From positions 19,623-83,622 of the IMG/VR virus record IMGVR_UViG_3300044644_001125: a stretch of 64,000 nt of DNA. One strand, written 5' to 3'. The position numbers and the translations under genes were made by a program. Positions within the stretch are counted from its first letter, which is position 1, and the number at the start of each line of letters is the position of its first letter. Below, piece after piece: positions 8,991 through 17,591 of the stretch. The notes under the pieces are model-generated. The model was not told the DNA's origin. It made no database searches and saw nothing but the letters and a program-made list of their open reading frames with translations. The stretch is from a virus.

Positions 8991-10064
8991 ATGGATAAAT
9001 TCACTAGATACTTAACAGATTTTGCATCAGGCTTCGTTCAGGGAGTAACACACCCAAAAGGGTTGCTTTCTAACTGGAGACACGCTACACATTTGTTTGT
9101 TGACGACAATTACCGTCTAACACCACGATCAAGATTCTTATTTTATGTTAAATTTACAATGGATAAGAATGCTATTAGAGCCCCTGCATTTACTGCAAAA
9201 CACGCAGACGAAGTGGGAATGCTTGTTAAATCGTCTGATTTGCCAAAAATGACATTCAATTCGATAACGAAAAATCAATATAATCGCAAGAAACTACTTT
9301 ATACAGACGTAACATACGAACCAATTAACATAAAATTACACGATGATGCGGATGGTGTTACCAACGCATTATGGGCGCAGTACTTTGGTTATTACTGTGC
9401 TGATAGAATGACAGCCACCTCGTCAAAAGCATACAAAGCCACCCATTATCACCCAACACTCGATCCAGTTGACAATTACCGATTTGGTTTGGATAATAAT
9501 ATCACAGCACCATTCTTCACTAAGGTAACTATCTATACAATGAGTAGAAATAGATTCCTTGGTTATGAATTAGTCAACCCAAGAATTAAAAAATGGGATC
9601 ATGGTTCAATGGATCACGCGTCGAATGAGATGCAAGAAAGTATTATGTCTTTAGAATACGAGGCAGTTCGTTACTTAGGCGGTAATGTAACCACTGATAT
9701 GCCAGGATTTGCATCACTGCATTACGATACCACACCGTCACCATTGGGTGTTGCTGGTGGTGGTACTGCATCATTAACTGGTAATGGTGGTGTATTATCA
9801 GGGCTTGAGCAAATATTCGGAGATGTTGCCAATGGCGATTCATTTAGTACATTGGGTGGTTTAATTAGCACAGCCGTGAAAGCTAAGAATACATTTGATA
9901 ATTTCAGCAAACTTACAACAGCTGGCGTTGTAAGTGAAGTTGTTGGTAATATCACTAACCCTGGATTATCAAATTCTGCACGTGGTACATTAGCAACTGA
10001 TTATATAATGCCTATATTGGATGCACCGCTCGGTACATCAGCAACCCCTAAAAAAATGATATGA
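8991..10064 (+). CDS. Tube-like baseplate protein (gp54/gp48-like tube initiator)
   Basis: 357 aa from the ATG at 8991; the longer frame upstream runs through the terminator and is unlikely. It shares the tube fold pattern with the preceding gene: SRFLFYVKFTMD near residue 45, VKSSDLPKMTFNSI, an INIKLHDDADGVTNALW segment, and a late ESIMSLEYEAVRYLGG strand. In T4 the tube initiators gp48 and gp54 are tube paralogues at the top of the baseplate, so that role is inferred. The C-terminal 100 residues are Gly/Thr/Ser-rich. A TAAATA box (8980-8985) lies 5 nt before the ATG. Confidence 0.55.
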   Translation: MDKFTRYLTDFASGFVQGVTHPKGLLSNWRHATHLFVDDNYRLTPRSRFLFYVKFTMDKNAIRAPAFTAKHADEVGMLVKSSDLPKMTFNSITKNQYNRKKLLYTDVTYEPINIKLHDDADGVTNALWAQYFGYYCADRMTATSSKAYKATHYHPTLDPVDNYRFGLDNNITAPFFTKVTIYTMSRNRFLGYELVNPRIKKWDHGSMDHASNEMQESIMSLEYEAVRYLGGNVTTDMPGFASLHYDTTPSPLGVAGGGTASLTGNGGVLSGLEQIFGDVANGDSFSTLGGLISTAVKAKNTFDNFSKLTTAGVVSEVVGNITNPGLSNSARGTLATDYIMPILDAPLGTSATPKKMI

Positions 10065-10489
10065 CAACAAATCTACCATTCGTAAATCAATCAGATAATT
10101 CAGAATACCAAACTAAGGTATTACTAACTAGTACTGGCCAATCTGCATTGGAGTTCGCAACCACTGATTATGATATGACTTTATCATTTTTTATTGGTCA
10201 AGGATTTTCCGATGATGCAGCATCAGTCGTTGCAAACGCAATATTAACACAAGCAAAGAAAGGTTATGTATACACTATTTCTGATACCGGTGCTATTTTG
10301 ATTACTAAAGGAAAGGCTGGACCAACCCCAGTTTTTAAAATATTAGATACATTAAAACCTGTCACTGGTACTATATTCATGAGTACATTAGTTGGTAGTA
10401 TATTAAATGGTGACCGAGGACCAACATCGATTCTAGGTTATAAACAACAAAACGATAATACCAAAGTTTCACGGAATGTGGCAGCATAA
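10061..10489 (+). CDS. Conserved hypothetical, probable virion protein
   Basis: 142 aa. It starts by ATGA overlap with the tube-like gene and ends 1 bp into the gp4 gene, so it is in the middle of a tightly coupled virion operon. No catalytic motif is visible. The sequence has a helical middle (FIGQGFSDDAASVVANAILTQ in part) and a C-terminal ILNGDRGPTSILGYKQQ segment. A structural or assembly role is inferred from position only. Confidence 0.65.
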   Translation: MTTNLPFVNQSDNSEYQTKVLLTSTGQSALEFATTDYDMTLSFFIGQGFSDDAASVVANAILTQAKKGYVYTISDTGAILITKGKAGPTPVFKILDTLKPVTGTIFMSTLVGSILNGDRGPTSILGYKQQNDNTKVSRNVAA

Positions 10490-10932
10490 TGGCAAGAGGA
10501 CCTAAGTTCGCACAAGGTAAATTTGAGATGAAGAACCCAGACAAATACATTGGGACTTCTACTCCTTTAGCGCGTTCTAGTTGGGAATTTGTATTCATGA
10601 AAATGCTTGATGAACACCAAAGTGTTCAAAACTGGGCTAGTGAAAGTATCAAAATTCCATATAGAAATCCATTTACCGGTAAACAAACTGTTTATGTTCC
10701 AGACTTTTTCGTTGTATACATAGATAAGAATGGTAAAACACATGCTGAATTGATTGAAGTAAAGCCAGCCAACCAAACCTTTGTTGAACAGGTTGGTAAA
10801 GGTCAATACAACAAACAACAGTATGTTAAAAACCTAGCTAAATGGGAAGCCGCTAGAGCTTATTGTAATAACAAGAATATCACCTTTCGTGTTGTAACCG
10901 AAAATGATATCTTTCATTCAGGAAAGAAGTAA
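10489..10932 (+). CDS. 4: Head completion protein, gp4-like
   Basis: 147 aa. gp4 (with gp50) is needed to finish packaged T4 heads so that tails can join. The sequence shows the family pattern: KFAQGKFEMKNPDKYIGTS, then SSWEFVFMKMLDEHQSVQNW, then IPYRNPFTGK, VPDFFV (Asp of a PD-type nuclease core), LIEVKPANQ (E-x-K), and KWEAARAYC near the end. The PD...ExK arrangement is consistent with a TnsA-like nuclease fold. It overlaps both neighbours by one base. Confidence 0.88.
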   Translation: MARGPKFAQGKFEMKNPDKYIGTSTPLARSSWEFVFMKMLDEHQSVQNWASESIKIPYRNPFTGKQTVYVPDFFVVYIDKNGKTHAELIEVKPANQTFVEQVGKGQYNKQQYVKNLAKWEAARAYCNNKNITFRVVTENDIFHSGKK

Positions 10933-11399
10933 TGACTAAAAAACTTGAAACTCTGCTTAATATCGAAGAAAAAGCACCACTTAAAATCAAGTCAAATGAA
11001 GAAACACAAGCTGAAGTTGCTAGTATTCAACAAAGCTATAATGAAATCACCGAGATGGCTAAGGGATTACCTAGAATCCGTGAGTTAGAAAACTTAGGTG
11101 AAAGAGAACTTGAAAAACTTGCAAAGAAAGCAGAAGCTGCATACGATGACCTTATGGACTTGGGTATGAATGTAGAAGTCCGGTATGCAAGCAGAATCTT
11201 TGAAGTAGCAAGTAGTATGTTAGGGCACTCAATCTCAGCTAACACAGCTAAGATTGATAAGAAATTAAAAGCAGTTGATATGCAACTCAAGAAACTTAAG
11301 ATGGAAAACAGAGCACCAGAAGATGATATGATCGATGGTACTGCTTATGTTACCTTAGATAGAAACGAGTTGATGTCCAAACTTTCTGGTAAAGGCTAA
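10932..11399 (+). CDS. 16: Terminase small subunit, gp16-like
   Basis: 155 aa. The small terminase recognises DNA and activates the large ATPase. The protein is mostly helical: a helix pair around LENLGERELEKLAKKAEAAYDD, a YASRIFEVASSMLGHSISAN core, and a KIDKKLKAVDMQLKKLKME coiled-coil segment. Size (T4 gp16 is 164 aa), charge and position before the terminase large subunit support the call. It overlaps the gp4 gene by one base. Confidence 0.75.
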   Translation: MTKKLETLLNIEEKAPLKIKSNEETQAEVASIQQSYNEITEMAKGLPRIRELENLGERELEKLAKKAEAAYDDLMDLGMNVEVRYASRIFEVASSMLGHSISANTAKIDKKLKAVDMQLKKLKMENRAPEDDMIDGTAYVTLDRNELMSKLSGKG

Positions 11400-11402
11400 A
11401 TA
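11397..11402 (+). promoter_or_regulatory. Late promoter box, leaderless spacing
   Basis: GCTAAATA ends 5 nt before the ATG of the next gene, overlapping the stop codon of the small terminase gene. Confidence 0.6.
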
Positions 11403-11407
11403 TAATC

Positions 11408-11974
11408 ATGAAAACACTACATCAATATCTCGCAGAATCGAAAAAAGACTACAACTTTGTTGTTAAGATTGCTGGTCCGCTACCTGATGAATTTGAAGGT
11501 ACCTTGAAATCTAAACTAGAACAATTCAAAGTGTTACATTTCGATAAAACAACGACAACACCAATTCAAAAGCAACCTATTGACTTCCCAAATAAAGCAA
11601 ATTGCGAAGTTCATGTGTTTGCTATTACTTGTGATTACCCAGTGATTCCACCTGAAATCGCACAACGTATCAAAGCAACCGGTGTTGATGAATCGTCTAT
11701 TCGAGTTCATAACGCAGAAGACCCTTCACTTGATTACATCCCAGTTGGTGAACAAGTTCCTTCTGGTCATGCGTTATTATCAGACCCACATCACAAAGAA
11801 GCCCCTGCTATTAATCAAAAAGACCACTACGGTCCAGAATATAACAAAGGTTTCTTAAAAGGTTTGGCTGCTCAAGCCAAAGACCGTAAGAAAGAATTGG
11901 GTCAAAACGTCGAATACAAGATCGCAAAACAGAAAATAGATAAGACTGGCCTTAACAGCGCCATAGGGAGTTAA
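11408..11974 (+). CDS. Putative capsid-internal protein with capsid targeting peptide
   Basis: 188 aa. The first residues, MKTLHQYLAESKK, match the T4 capsid targeting sequence of internal proteins (MKTYQEFIAE), with a predicted prohead-protease cut after LAE. The rest (YNFVVKIAGPLPDEFEGTLK... then IRVHNAEDPSLDYIPVG) looks like a small alpha/beta scaffold or internal head protein conserved among marine T4-like phages. The gene sits between the small terminase and another head-related gene. Packaging in the head is inferred from the N-terminus; the biochemical role is unknown. Confidence 0.6.
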   Translation: MKTLHQYLAESKKDYNFVVKIAGPLPDEFEGTLKSKLEQFKVLHFDKTTTTPIQKQPIDFPNKANCEVHVFAITCDYPVIPPEIAQRIKATGVDESSIRVHNAEDPSLDYIPVGEQVPSGHALLSDPHHKEAPAINQKDHYGPEYNKGFLKGLAAQAKDRKKELGQNVEYKIAKQKIDKTGLNSAIGS

Positions 11975-11976
11975 AC

Positions 11977-12684
11977 ATGGATTTTCACAGCCTAGTGGCA
12001 AAAATGGGTGAGTTAAGCAAACCCTTAACAGAAAGCGAAGTTAAAATTGGTGAATGCGGAATGGATGCAACTACTCCACACAACCCACCTACAATGACAG
12101 TTAGCTTGAATGCAAATGGCTTAGATGATATCTCTAGCCTAATGCGATTACTGGTTAAAGTTAACCCAGATATGATGCCTAAAGATGACAAAGGTCCTAC
12201 TTTATCAGCAGATCCAAATATCTTAACCATTTCTAACAATCACCCAGAACCTCTTAAAATGCTGCCTGAACCAGCAGATTTAGATGGTGATGAAGACGGT
12301 GATTTAGATAATGACGAAGATGAAGGAATGGCTGGTTCTATCGCAGGCGGTATTGCCGGTGGAATGGCTACTAAATCTCTAACAGGTGCTTCTACTGGTG
12401 CTAAAATCGGATCAGAAATTCAGGATAAATTCTTTGGTGATGAAGAAGAAACCGAAGAAGATTTAGATGGTGGCTTCCAATCAGCCAATACTTCAAACAA
12501 AGATACCAAAACCTTTGATACTGACAAACTAGTTGGTAAAAGTAATGGCATCGATAAAGAAAAAGATATGGTGAAACATAGTTACAAGCAAGGTGATAAC
12601 CCAATGGCTATGAAAGATCGTGACTTTAAAGAATCAATCAAACTTGATTTACAACAACGTTTGGCTGAAATCAAAGCACGTTAA
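11977..12684 (+). CDS. Acidic head-associated protein, function unknown
   Basis: 235 aa, starting 2 bp after the previous stop. It has an acidic low-complexity stretch (residues about 95-120, DLDGDEDGDLDNDEDEG), a glycine-zipper-like helix (GSIAGGIAGGMATK) and a second acidic run. Such composition is common in phage scaffold or core proteins. The N-terminus (MGELSKPLTESE) loosely recalls a protease site but is not a clean targeting peptide. The reading frame ends in a terminator shared with the converging small gene. Confidence 0.6.
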   Translation: MDFHSLVAKMGELSKPLTESEVKIGECGMDATTPHNPPTMTVSLNANGLDDISSLMRLLVKVNPDMMPKDDKGPTLSADPNILTISNNHPEPLKMLPEPADLDGDEDGDLDNDEDEGMAGSIAGGIAGGMATKSLTGASTGAKIGSEIQDKFFGDEEETEEDLDGGFQSANTSNKDTKTFDTDKLVGKSNGIDKEKDMVKHSYKQGDNPMAMKDRDFKESIKLDLQQRLAEIKAR

Positions 12685-12702
12685 TCTAAAGATTAATCCA
12701 AA

Positions 12703-12731
12703 AGAAAGGCACCTACTCGGTGCCTTTTCTG
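12703..12731. terminator. Bidirectional terminator
   Basis: An AAGGCAC / GTGCCTT hairpin with flanking A and T runs lies between converging genes. The stop codon of the reverse-strand gene is inside the loop side of the hairpin. Confidence 0.8.
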
Positions 12732-12877
12732 TTTAATATGTTATAGATTTCCAACTGGCGGTTCAAGTTTTCCAATACTTTCTTAGTATAGTAGCATTCA
12801 CCTAGTTCACTTAGAAGTTTTTCATACCCAATCTTGAATTGATTATAAACTGTCAATTGTTGTTCTGCTTGTGTCAT
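12713..12877 (-). CDS. Small conserved protein, unknown function
   Basis: 54 aa starting MTQAEQQLTVYNQF and ending NRKGTE. It is preceded by GGAG 7 nt upstream and a TAAATA late box at 12895-12900 on the same strand. The product is predicted to be a helical, possibly coiled-coil peptide. Its stop lies in the shared terminator, which supports a real, compact transcription unit. Confidence 0.6.
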   Translation of the reverse strand: MTQAEQQLTVYNQFKIGYEKLLSELGECYYTKKVLENLNRQLEIYNILNRKGTE

Positions 12878-12894
12878 AGCTTTCTCCTTTCTTG

Positions 12895-12928
12895 TATTTA
12901 CATTGGCTCGCTCCTAGCGGAGCTCGCA
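12895..12928 (-). promoter_or_regulatory. Late promoter box for small gene, with adjacent GC-rich dyad
   Basis: The TAAATA box is at 12895-12900 on the reverse strand. Immediately beyond it is a GC-rich inverted repeat (GCTCC-TAGC-GGAGC) of the GCTCGC-type found at several other gene boundaries. Confidence 0.5.
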
Positions 12929-12970
12929 GCATCTATTATAGGTTTTTAGCACATAATCAACAATAAGTCA

Positions 12971-12990
12971 ATTATCTTTTAGGGTAAATA
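12971..12990 (+). promoter_or_regulatory. Late promoter box before terminase large subunit
   Basis: GGTAAATA (box 12985-12990) directly follows a copy of the dispersed ATTATCTTTTAG 12-mer (12971-12982) and lies 34 nt before the TerL start. Confidence 0.5.
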
Positions 12991-13024
12991 CAACTAATTA
13001 AACCACATAAGGAAATAACCAAAG

Positions 13025-14644
13025 ATGGCAAACAGAAACCTAGATGGCGTTCAAATCTTAAGAGCACATCAAAAACAACAATACACACTTGAACAAGTAC
13101 AACACTTAGAGAAATGTATGGATCCAGTTACTGGACCTCTTTACTTCTGCAAAAACTTCTTGAAAATCCAGCATCCAACTAGAGGTGCAATCCCATTTGA
13201 ACCATACGAATATCAAGAAAGATTGATTCAAGCATATAACGATAATACTTATACAATCGCTATGCTACCACGTCAGATGGGTAAAGCACTTTGCAACGAA
13301 ACTCCTGTATTAACACCAAATGGATTCAAACGAATGGGTGATATCCAAGTCGGTGATACTATCTATACACCTAAAGGTACACCAACTGAAGTAACTTTCA
13401 TTACTGAAACGATGACAAATCGTACTTGTTACAATGTTGAATTCTCACACGGTGAAAGTATTATCGCAGATGCACACCACCTTTGGACTTGGTTTGACCC
13501 AGGCTACAATGACTTGATTACTGAAAATACCGAATACCTGATTAAACGTGTTAATAAGTTTAAAACGTCAAACATTAGACTCAGTATGGATTATACAAAA
13601 CTCATTGAATTCGACAAGAAACCAATGAAACTAGATCCATATCTAATCGGTATTTGGATGGGTAATGACCCAGAAGTAAATCAAATGAGATGCTATACTC
13701 ACGAATATACCAGATATAACGAGATGTTTAAATCCCATGGTCTTACTATGTCTGAATTAACACTAAGAAGACACAGTAAACGATTGGGTATGTACTCAGT
13801 TAATAACCTAGAGTTCATGGTAAAACCGGTTCTTAATAAGGATAATACCTTACCAGAAGAGCTCATGCTCAATGATTCTGAAACTCGTTTACAAATCATT
13901 AGAGGTATTATGGATGTATGCGGTAGTGTATCAGATACTGGGTACTGTACTTTTAAACATACCAATGAGAAAATCATGGAACAAACACGTTTCATGTTGG
14001 CTACTCTAGGTGTTAAAACCCATTTGAAAGTCGAAGTCTGTAAGTTTAAAACCAATTACTATCTTAATTTTTCAACTAAAGACTTAAGACTATTCAATCT
14101 GTCTGAGAAAGTTGATAAAGCTGCATTGAGTAATCACTTCCCAAATAATGAAAGAGTTTATATCAAAAGCATTACCAAAGCAAAATCAGTACCAGTTAGA
14201 TGTTTACAAGTGGCAGATAGAAAACATCTATTCCTAGTGGGTAAAACTCTAGTACCAACACATAACACTACTTGTGCATGTGGATTCTTGCTCTGGTATA
14301 CCATGTTTGTTCCCGAAGCCCAAGTACTGATTGCTGCTCACAAATACGCCGGTGCACAAGATATTATGAACCGATATCGATATGGCTACGAGAACTTACC
14401 AGACTTTATCCGTGCCGGTGTTTATTCATATAACAGGAATACAATCGAATTTGATAATGGTGCTCGTATCCAAGCAACTACCACTACTGAAAATACAGGT
14501 CGAGGTAAGTCGCTCTCTTTGATTTATTGCTTAGATGGAGATACTACTGTTCGTATCAGACACAAGGAAACCCTTGTAGAAGAAGAGATATCACTCGCTG
14601 CGTTATATCAACGACTTGACCCAGCGGTACAGGTTATTGCTTAA
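13025..14644 (+). CDS. 17: Terminase large subunit, N-terminal piece, with Walker A intein and split-intein N half
   Basis: 539 aa precursor. Extein residues 1-87 end in PRQMGK, the Walker A motif of the packaging ATPase; a contiguous intein fills 88-414; the extein resumes TTCACGFLLWYTMF (415-501) and reaches GRGKSLSLIY. From Cys502 the frame reads CLDGDTTVRI..., the N-terminal 38 residues of a split intein, and stops. The Walker B acids, the rest of the ATPase and the nuclease are encoded in two further ORFs at 18538 and 20315. Removing inteins and joining all pieces gives about 530 aa, close to T4 gp17 (610 aa). Confidence 0.93.
   Translation: MANRNLDGVQILRAHQKQQYTLEQVQHLEKCMDPVTGPLYFCKNFLKIQHPTRGAIPFEPYEYQERLIQAYNDNTYTIAMLPRQMGKALCNETPVLTPNGFKRMGDIQVGDTIYTPKGTPTEVTFITETMTNRTCYNVEFSHGESIIADAHHLWTWFDPGYNDLITENTEYLIKRVNKFKTSNIRLSMDYTKLIEFDKKPMKLDPYLIGIWMGNDPEVNQMRCYTHEYTRYNEMFKSHGLTMSELTLRRHSKRLGMYSVNNLEFMVKPVLNKDNTLPEELMLNDSETRLQIIRGIMDVCGSVSDTGYCTFKHTNEKIMEQTRFMLATLGVKTHLKVEVCKFKTNYYLNFSTKDLRLFNLSEKVDKAALSNHFPNNERVYIKSITKAKSVPVRCLQVADRKHLFLVGKTLVPTHNTTCACGFLLWYTMFVPEAQVLIAAHKYAGAQDIMNRYRYGYENLPDFIRAGVYSYNRNTIEFDNGARIQATTTTENTGRGKSLSLIYCLDGDTTVRIRHKETLVEEEISLAALYQRLDPAVQVIA
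13286..14266 (+). other. Contiguous intein in TerL Walker A, class 3-like, with LAGLIDADG remnant
   Basis: 327 residues. It begins with Ala (ALCNETPVLTPNGF), not Cys or Ser, and ends PTHN before Thr. Block B reads HHLW (Trp at the B:12 position), block F reads VRCLQV (Cys at F:4), and Thr precedes the final His-Asn (G:5). That W-C-T set is the signature of class 3 inteins, which start splicing from the block F Cys. The middle holds two LAGLIDADG-like helices (YLIGIWMGNDPE and IRGIMDVCGSV); the second has Cys where the catalytic Asp is expected, so the endonuclease may be inactive. Confidence 0.85.
14528..14641 (+). other. Split intein A, N-terminal half
   Basis: 38 residues beginning CLDGDTTVRI and containing SLAALYQRL. 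A Cys1, a block A of the CxxxDTxV type and a very short N half match the atypically split inteins known from metagenomic TerL genes (AceL-TerL type). Its partner is at 18538-18873. Confidence 0.85.
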
Positions 14645-15124
14645 TGGCTCGCTGACGCTCGCACATATAATATGAAACTAAAAGACGTAACTATCCATTA
14701 ATAGAATACTAAAAGATGATTGTCTTATTAGGTATATTATCTTTTAGTTATGATGTTCTTATAGATGATGTTTATATTTGATCTATTATCTTTTAGTTAT
14801 GATGTTCTTATAGATGTTTGTATTAATGGTCTTATTGATGTGAGTTATTAGATAATTATCTTTTAGTTCAAAATGTATGGGTTCGTATGGAGTTTATAAC
14901 GTATGTGTGCATCTGGTAAAAAGCTATAATGTATGGGTTCGAATAGATCTAAAATGTATGTGCGCGAATGGAAACAGCTATAAGGGAATTATCTTTTAGA
15001 GTCAAAATGCGTGTGCGCGTGGCTTAAGCAGGTAGGAAGTAATGGATTCATTATCTTTTAGAATTATCTTATACGCTCCTACTATAATAGATTTAAGATA
15101 GAATCATTAATAGCTTTAATAATA
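14645..15124. repeat. Gene-free, repeat-rich stretch inside the first TerL break
   Basis: No ORF is supported. It contains a GCTCGC-type dyad right after the TerL-N stop, five copies of ATTATCTTTTAG (14736, 14785, 14855, 14988, 15050), a 33-bp direct repeat (14735-14767 and 14784-14816), and variants of AATGTATGGGTTCG and ATGTGCGCG. A TATAAT box lies near 15078. Confidence 0.7.
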
Positions 15125-15612
15125 GAGGCTTTTAATACTGCGGTATGTGGAGCGGAACATCTTAACCCGAAAAACTCGGGTTAATTCAAAGCATTCTCAA
15201 TTGGGTTTTAAGTAATTGAAAAGTTCTGCGTACAAGTATCGCATCACAGCAGCAGTAGAGCGTTACAGAGGCGGTCAGCCGGTACCTCGAGCTCAGTCTT
15301 ATTAATCTGACGGTGGCCACATGAACAACTGCTACCTCATTCATGCGACGTGGACTTTTTAGTCCATCTTTAGCCTTTGTAAATCTTTTCGCTATAACAC
15401 AAATGGGTTGTATGAAGGCATATCCCATAACTCATCTGGTGGGGTAGTGTGTTATATCTCCGTTGCTAACTTCGGAACTTCCATCCCTTGTGATCAAGTA
15501 GTCCAAGGTTTAAGGGCATCATATCAGTCGCCGATGCAGGCTTTCTTAGCAATTCTCTCGTCTTTCTATGTTCTATCTAGTAATTCGACGAGCAAGGTTT
15601 GGCTGGTGCCTA
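15125..15612 (+). ncRNA. Candidate structured RNA of unknown class
   Basis: About 490 nt, visibly richer in G+C than its flanks, with no convincing ORF on either strand and many local inverted repeats (AACCCGA/TCGGGTT at 15162-15180; CATGAA/TTCATG at 15319-15345; GGACT/AGTCC near 15352). A TATAAT-like box at about 15078 suggests forward transcription. It does not resemble tmRNA or RNase P. It could be a large phage RNA of the GOLLD/ROOL kind or a decayed element; orientation and ends are uncertain. Confidence 0.4.
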
Positions 15613-15730
15613 AAAGATAATAGACTTGGTGTCGGTATTGTATATAGTTCAAATAGACTTTGTGTCGGTAGGATTTGGTCTCTAAAAGATAATTGAGTAA
15701 TAGACTTGGTGTCGGTATGGATTTGAGATG
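15610..15730. repeat. Triplicate 17-bp direct repeat
   Basis: TAGACTTGGTGTCGGTA occurs at 15621-15637 and 15701-15717, with a one-base variant at 15654-15670. CTAAAAGATAAT copies at 15610 and 15682 are interleaved. Confidence 0.85.
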
Positions 15731-15867
15731 GTCTCGGTAAACTGCTTTTGTGTAAGTATGATTAATTATAACTTAGATTATGGGGACTGTCAACCTATTT
15801 TTCAAGGTATCTCGGGTAATTCTTTAGTATAGTTAATTGTAATCTATTTTGATTGGGTTGTCAACTG

Positions 15868-16581
15868 TTATTTTGGAAGATTATCGAAAAACTCTGTGTA
15901 TGGGTCGTTTTTGATATTACTGTACTCAACTCGCAATCCTTTTAATTTTTCTTCCTGACCAGCAATTAGATCATCAAAATTGCCATTTTGATTATGTTTA
16001 TGTAATGCTTCTATTGCTGCTTTTATTTGTTCAGCTTGGTTTTTGATGCCTTCTAATTGAGTATTAACTAGTTTATTATGATATTCAATTGCTTTGGCTT
16101 TGGTCGCTTCCCAGTCATATTCCACTCCATTGGAATTAAGAAACTTTTCTACTTTAGCCTTGCGACCGTATTCGTTCGCAACTCTCTGCAAATTACCCAT
16201 TTCATCCCTAGCCAACATCTCATCAATGTTAGCCTGTAGGTCATCAACAAAACGAATCTTAGATTTTATTTTCTCACTTTGTTGTTTCGGTGCACCTTCA
16301 GCCGAACGCTCCCATTGAATAACGGTACCACCTTTATTTGTTGTTTTTTCAACTCTGGTAATACCAATATCGTCTAAGTAGAAATCAATACGAAATTGAT
16401 TCTTATACATAGAACCTTGGGTAGAAAAGAACTTTTCACCGTCTAAGTCGTGTGCGTTTGATAGGATGAATTTAGCTTGTTTCTCTGATTTAAACTTACC
16501 ATCATTGTAATCTTTTAAACCATATAATGTTTTTGCAATATCACCCTCTGTGGCTTCTGCTAATATGTCTTTTACTTGCAT
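15868..16581 (-). CDS. Putative capsid-internal protein with targeting peptide
   Basis: 237 aa. It starts MQVKDILAEATEGD, matching the targeting peptide pattern with a likely cut after LAE. The body is charged and largely helical, with coiled-coil potential around residues 170-225 (NQAEQIKAAIEALHKHNQ). A reverse-strand TAAATA box at 16608-16613 and a GAGG ribosome site precede it, consistent with late expression. It lies on the opposite strand inside the first TerL break. No enzyme motif was recognised. Confidence 0.6.
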   Translation of the reverse strand: MQVKDILAEATEGDIAKTLYGLKDYNDGKFKSEKQAKFILSNAHDLDGEKFFSTQGSMYKNQFRIDFYLDDIGITRVEKTTNKGGTVIQWERSAEGAPKQQSEKIKSKIRFVDDLQANIDEMLARDEMGNLQRVANEYGRKAKVEKFLNSNGVEYDWEATKAKAIEYHNKLVNTQLEGIKNQAEQIKAAIEALHKHNQNGNFDDLIAGQEEKLKGLRVEYSNIKNDPYTEFFDNLPK

Positions 16582-16607
16582 TGAATTTCCTCATTTAACT
16601 GATCTTG

Positions 16608-16613
16608 TATTTA
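16608..16613 (-). promoter_or_regulatory. Late promoter box
   Basis: CATAAATAC on the reverse strand, 26 nt before the start of the capsid-internal candidate gene. Confidence 0.6.
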
Positions 16614-16631
16614 TGATGCATCAATTATCTT

Positions 16632-16910
16632 TTAGACATCACGAACAGCAAGCACACTCCATTTACAACTTTTCAAATCAGTGCCACGTTCAACAAGATC
16701 TGGAAATGGATATAAACTTTTAGCATGTCGATCACCATGCTCTTCACTCGACCAATACCAGTGAATTCCTGTAAATGCTCTAAACTCCCTAAACTCTGCT
16801 TCAGTTGGCAATCTCCAACCAATTCTACCATCTACATTTAATGCAAAACAGTAAAATTTGGCAGTATCCCAGTCCATGCTTAATTTGGTTTCGTAGAATT
16901 CTAGGGTCAT
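16632..16910 (-). CDS. DUF1566/Lcl-like domain protein
   Basis: 92 aa from the ATG at 16910, which overlaps the upstream stop as TAATG. It has one Lcl/DUF1566-type domain: an AKFYCFALN helix, then GWRLPTEAEF, then WYWSSEE and a terminal VLAVRDV strand. The family is a C-type-lectin-like fold found in bacterial surface and phage proteins; its target here is unknown. Its stop codon is part of a CTAAAAGATAAT copy. Confidence 0.6.
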   Translation of the reverse strand: MTLEFYETKLSMDWDTAKFYCFALNVDGRIGWRLPTEAEFREFRAFTGIHWYWSSEEHGDRHAKSLYPFPDLVERGTDLKSCKWSVLAVRDV

Positions 16911-17509
16911 TAGAGATCTCTTACCGGGTGAATTAAACACGTTTCATCCGGATCATTGCCAATATCATCGGAATGCCAAAAATAAGCATGCATAAGGTTA
17001 AAGTAATAACATTCTTCCGGTGTGGGAAACCGCCAGCCAACCTTACCATCGATATTAAGTGAAAAACAATACATCTGCGCTTCTTCTAATGATGTAGCTT
17101 TGATATACGACTGTGGTGCTAACTCAACTGGTATGTTATAAAATGGTTCTATTGTTCTAACAGCTCTAACATGCAATTCATAATCATCAAACCCCTCATC
17201 GTCTGAATCAGTTAGGAAGTCGTAGGTTTGTATAACAGTAAGCGGTTCTTCTTCTGATTCAACTATTCTATAACTACTAGACCAATATTCTGGAGTCTCA
17301 ACCGATCCATCAACATACGCATCGCATAACTTAGTATCTAATCTAACTTCTTGTATGTATTGTTCCCGTATTATGTACATTTCGATGATGGTAGGTAACC
17401 TCCAACCTTCTTTATCATCTGCTACAAGATTGTCACAGTATTCAAGGGCATCTTCCCAAGTCGATACAACCTCTGTGCTTTTTGGTGCTAATTCTAAGTT
17501 AAAGTTCAT
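16910..17509 (-). CDS. Two-domain DUF1566/Lcl-like protein
   Basis: 199 aa from MNFNLELAPKS; an upstream in-frame ATG at 17575 would cross a hairpin and is less likely. Two Lcl-type repeats are visible: DALEYCDNLV...GWRLPTIIEM...YWSSSY, and AQMYCFSLN...GWRFPTPEEC...FWHSDD...HPVRDL. With the downstream gene, three related modules lie in tandem, implying internal duplication. A 6-bp inverted repeat TATGGT/ACCATA at about 17537-17554 lies upstream. Confidence 0.55.
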   Translation of the reverse strand: MNFNLELAPKSTEVVSTWEDALEYCDNLVADDKEGWRLPTIIEMYIIREQYIQEVRLDTKLCDAYVDGSVETPEYWSSSYRIVESEEEPLTVIQTYDFLTDSDDEGFDDYELHVRAVRTIEPFYNIPVELAPQSYIKATSLEEAQMYCFSLNIDGKVGWRFPTPEECYYFNLMHAYFWHSDDIGNDPDETCLIHPVRDL

Positions 17510-17591
17510 ATAGATATCAAAATGTAAGTTATTGGTATGGTAACTATACCATATAAGTAGACGTGACGCAAACATTATCTTTTAGAAATGT

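Noticed and set aside
4808-9955. Several reverse-strand or shifted ORFs inside the sheath, tube and baseplate genes
   Set aside because: They are shadows of the biased codon use of the real genes and lack ribosome sites.
15125-15612. tmRNA, RNase P RNA or group I intron
   Set aside because: No tmRNA ends or tag frame, no RNase P core, and no clear group I P7 core; flanking TerL pieces are joined by inteins, not by RNA splicing.
15186-15620. ORFs of 80 aa (reverse) and 70 aa (forward) in the RNA-like segment
   Set aside because: Low-complexity or unlikely compositions, no ribosome sites, overlapping on opposite strands, and the DNA looks like folded RNA.
16910-17575. Start at 17575 for the two-domain Lcl-like protein
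   Set aside because: The extra 22 residues are hydrophobic and cover a hairpin; but a signal-anchor role (LLIWY) cannot be excluded fully.
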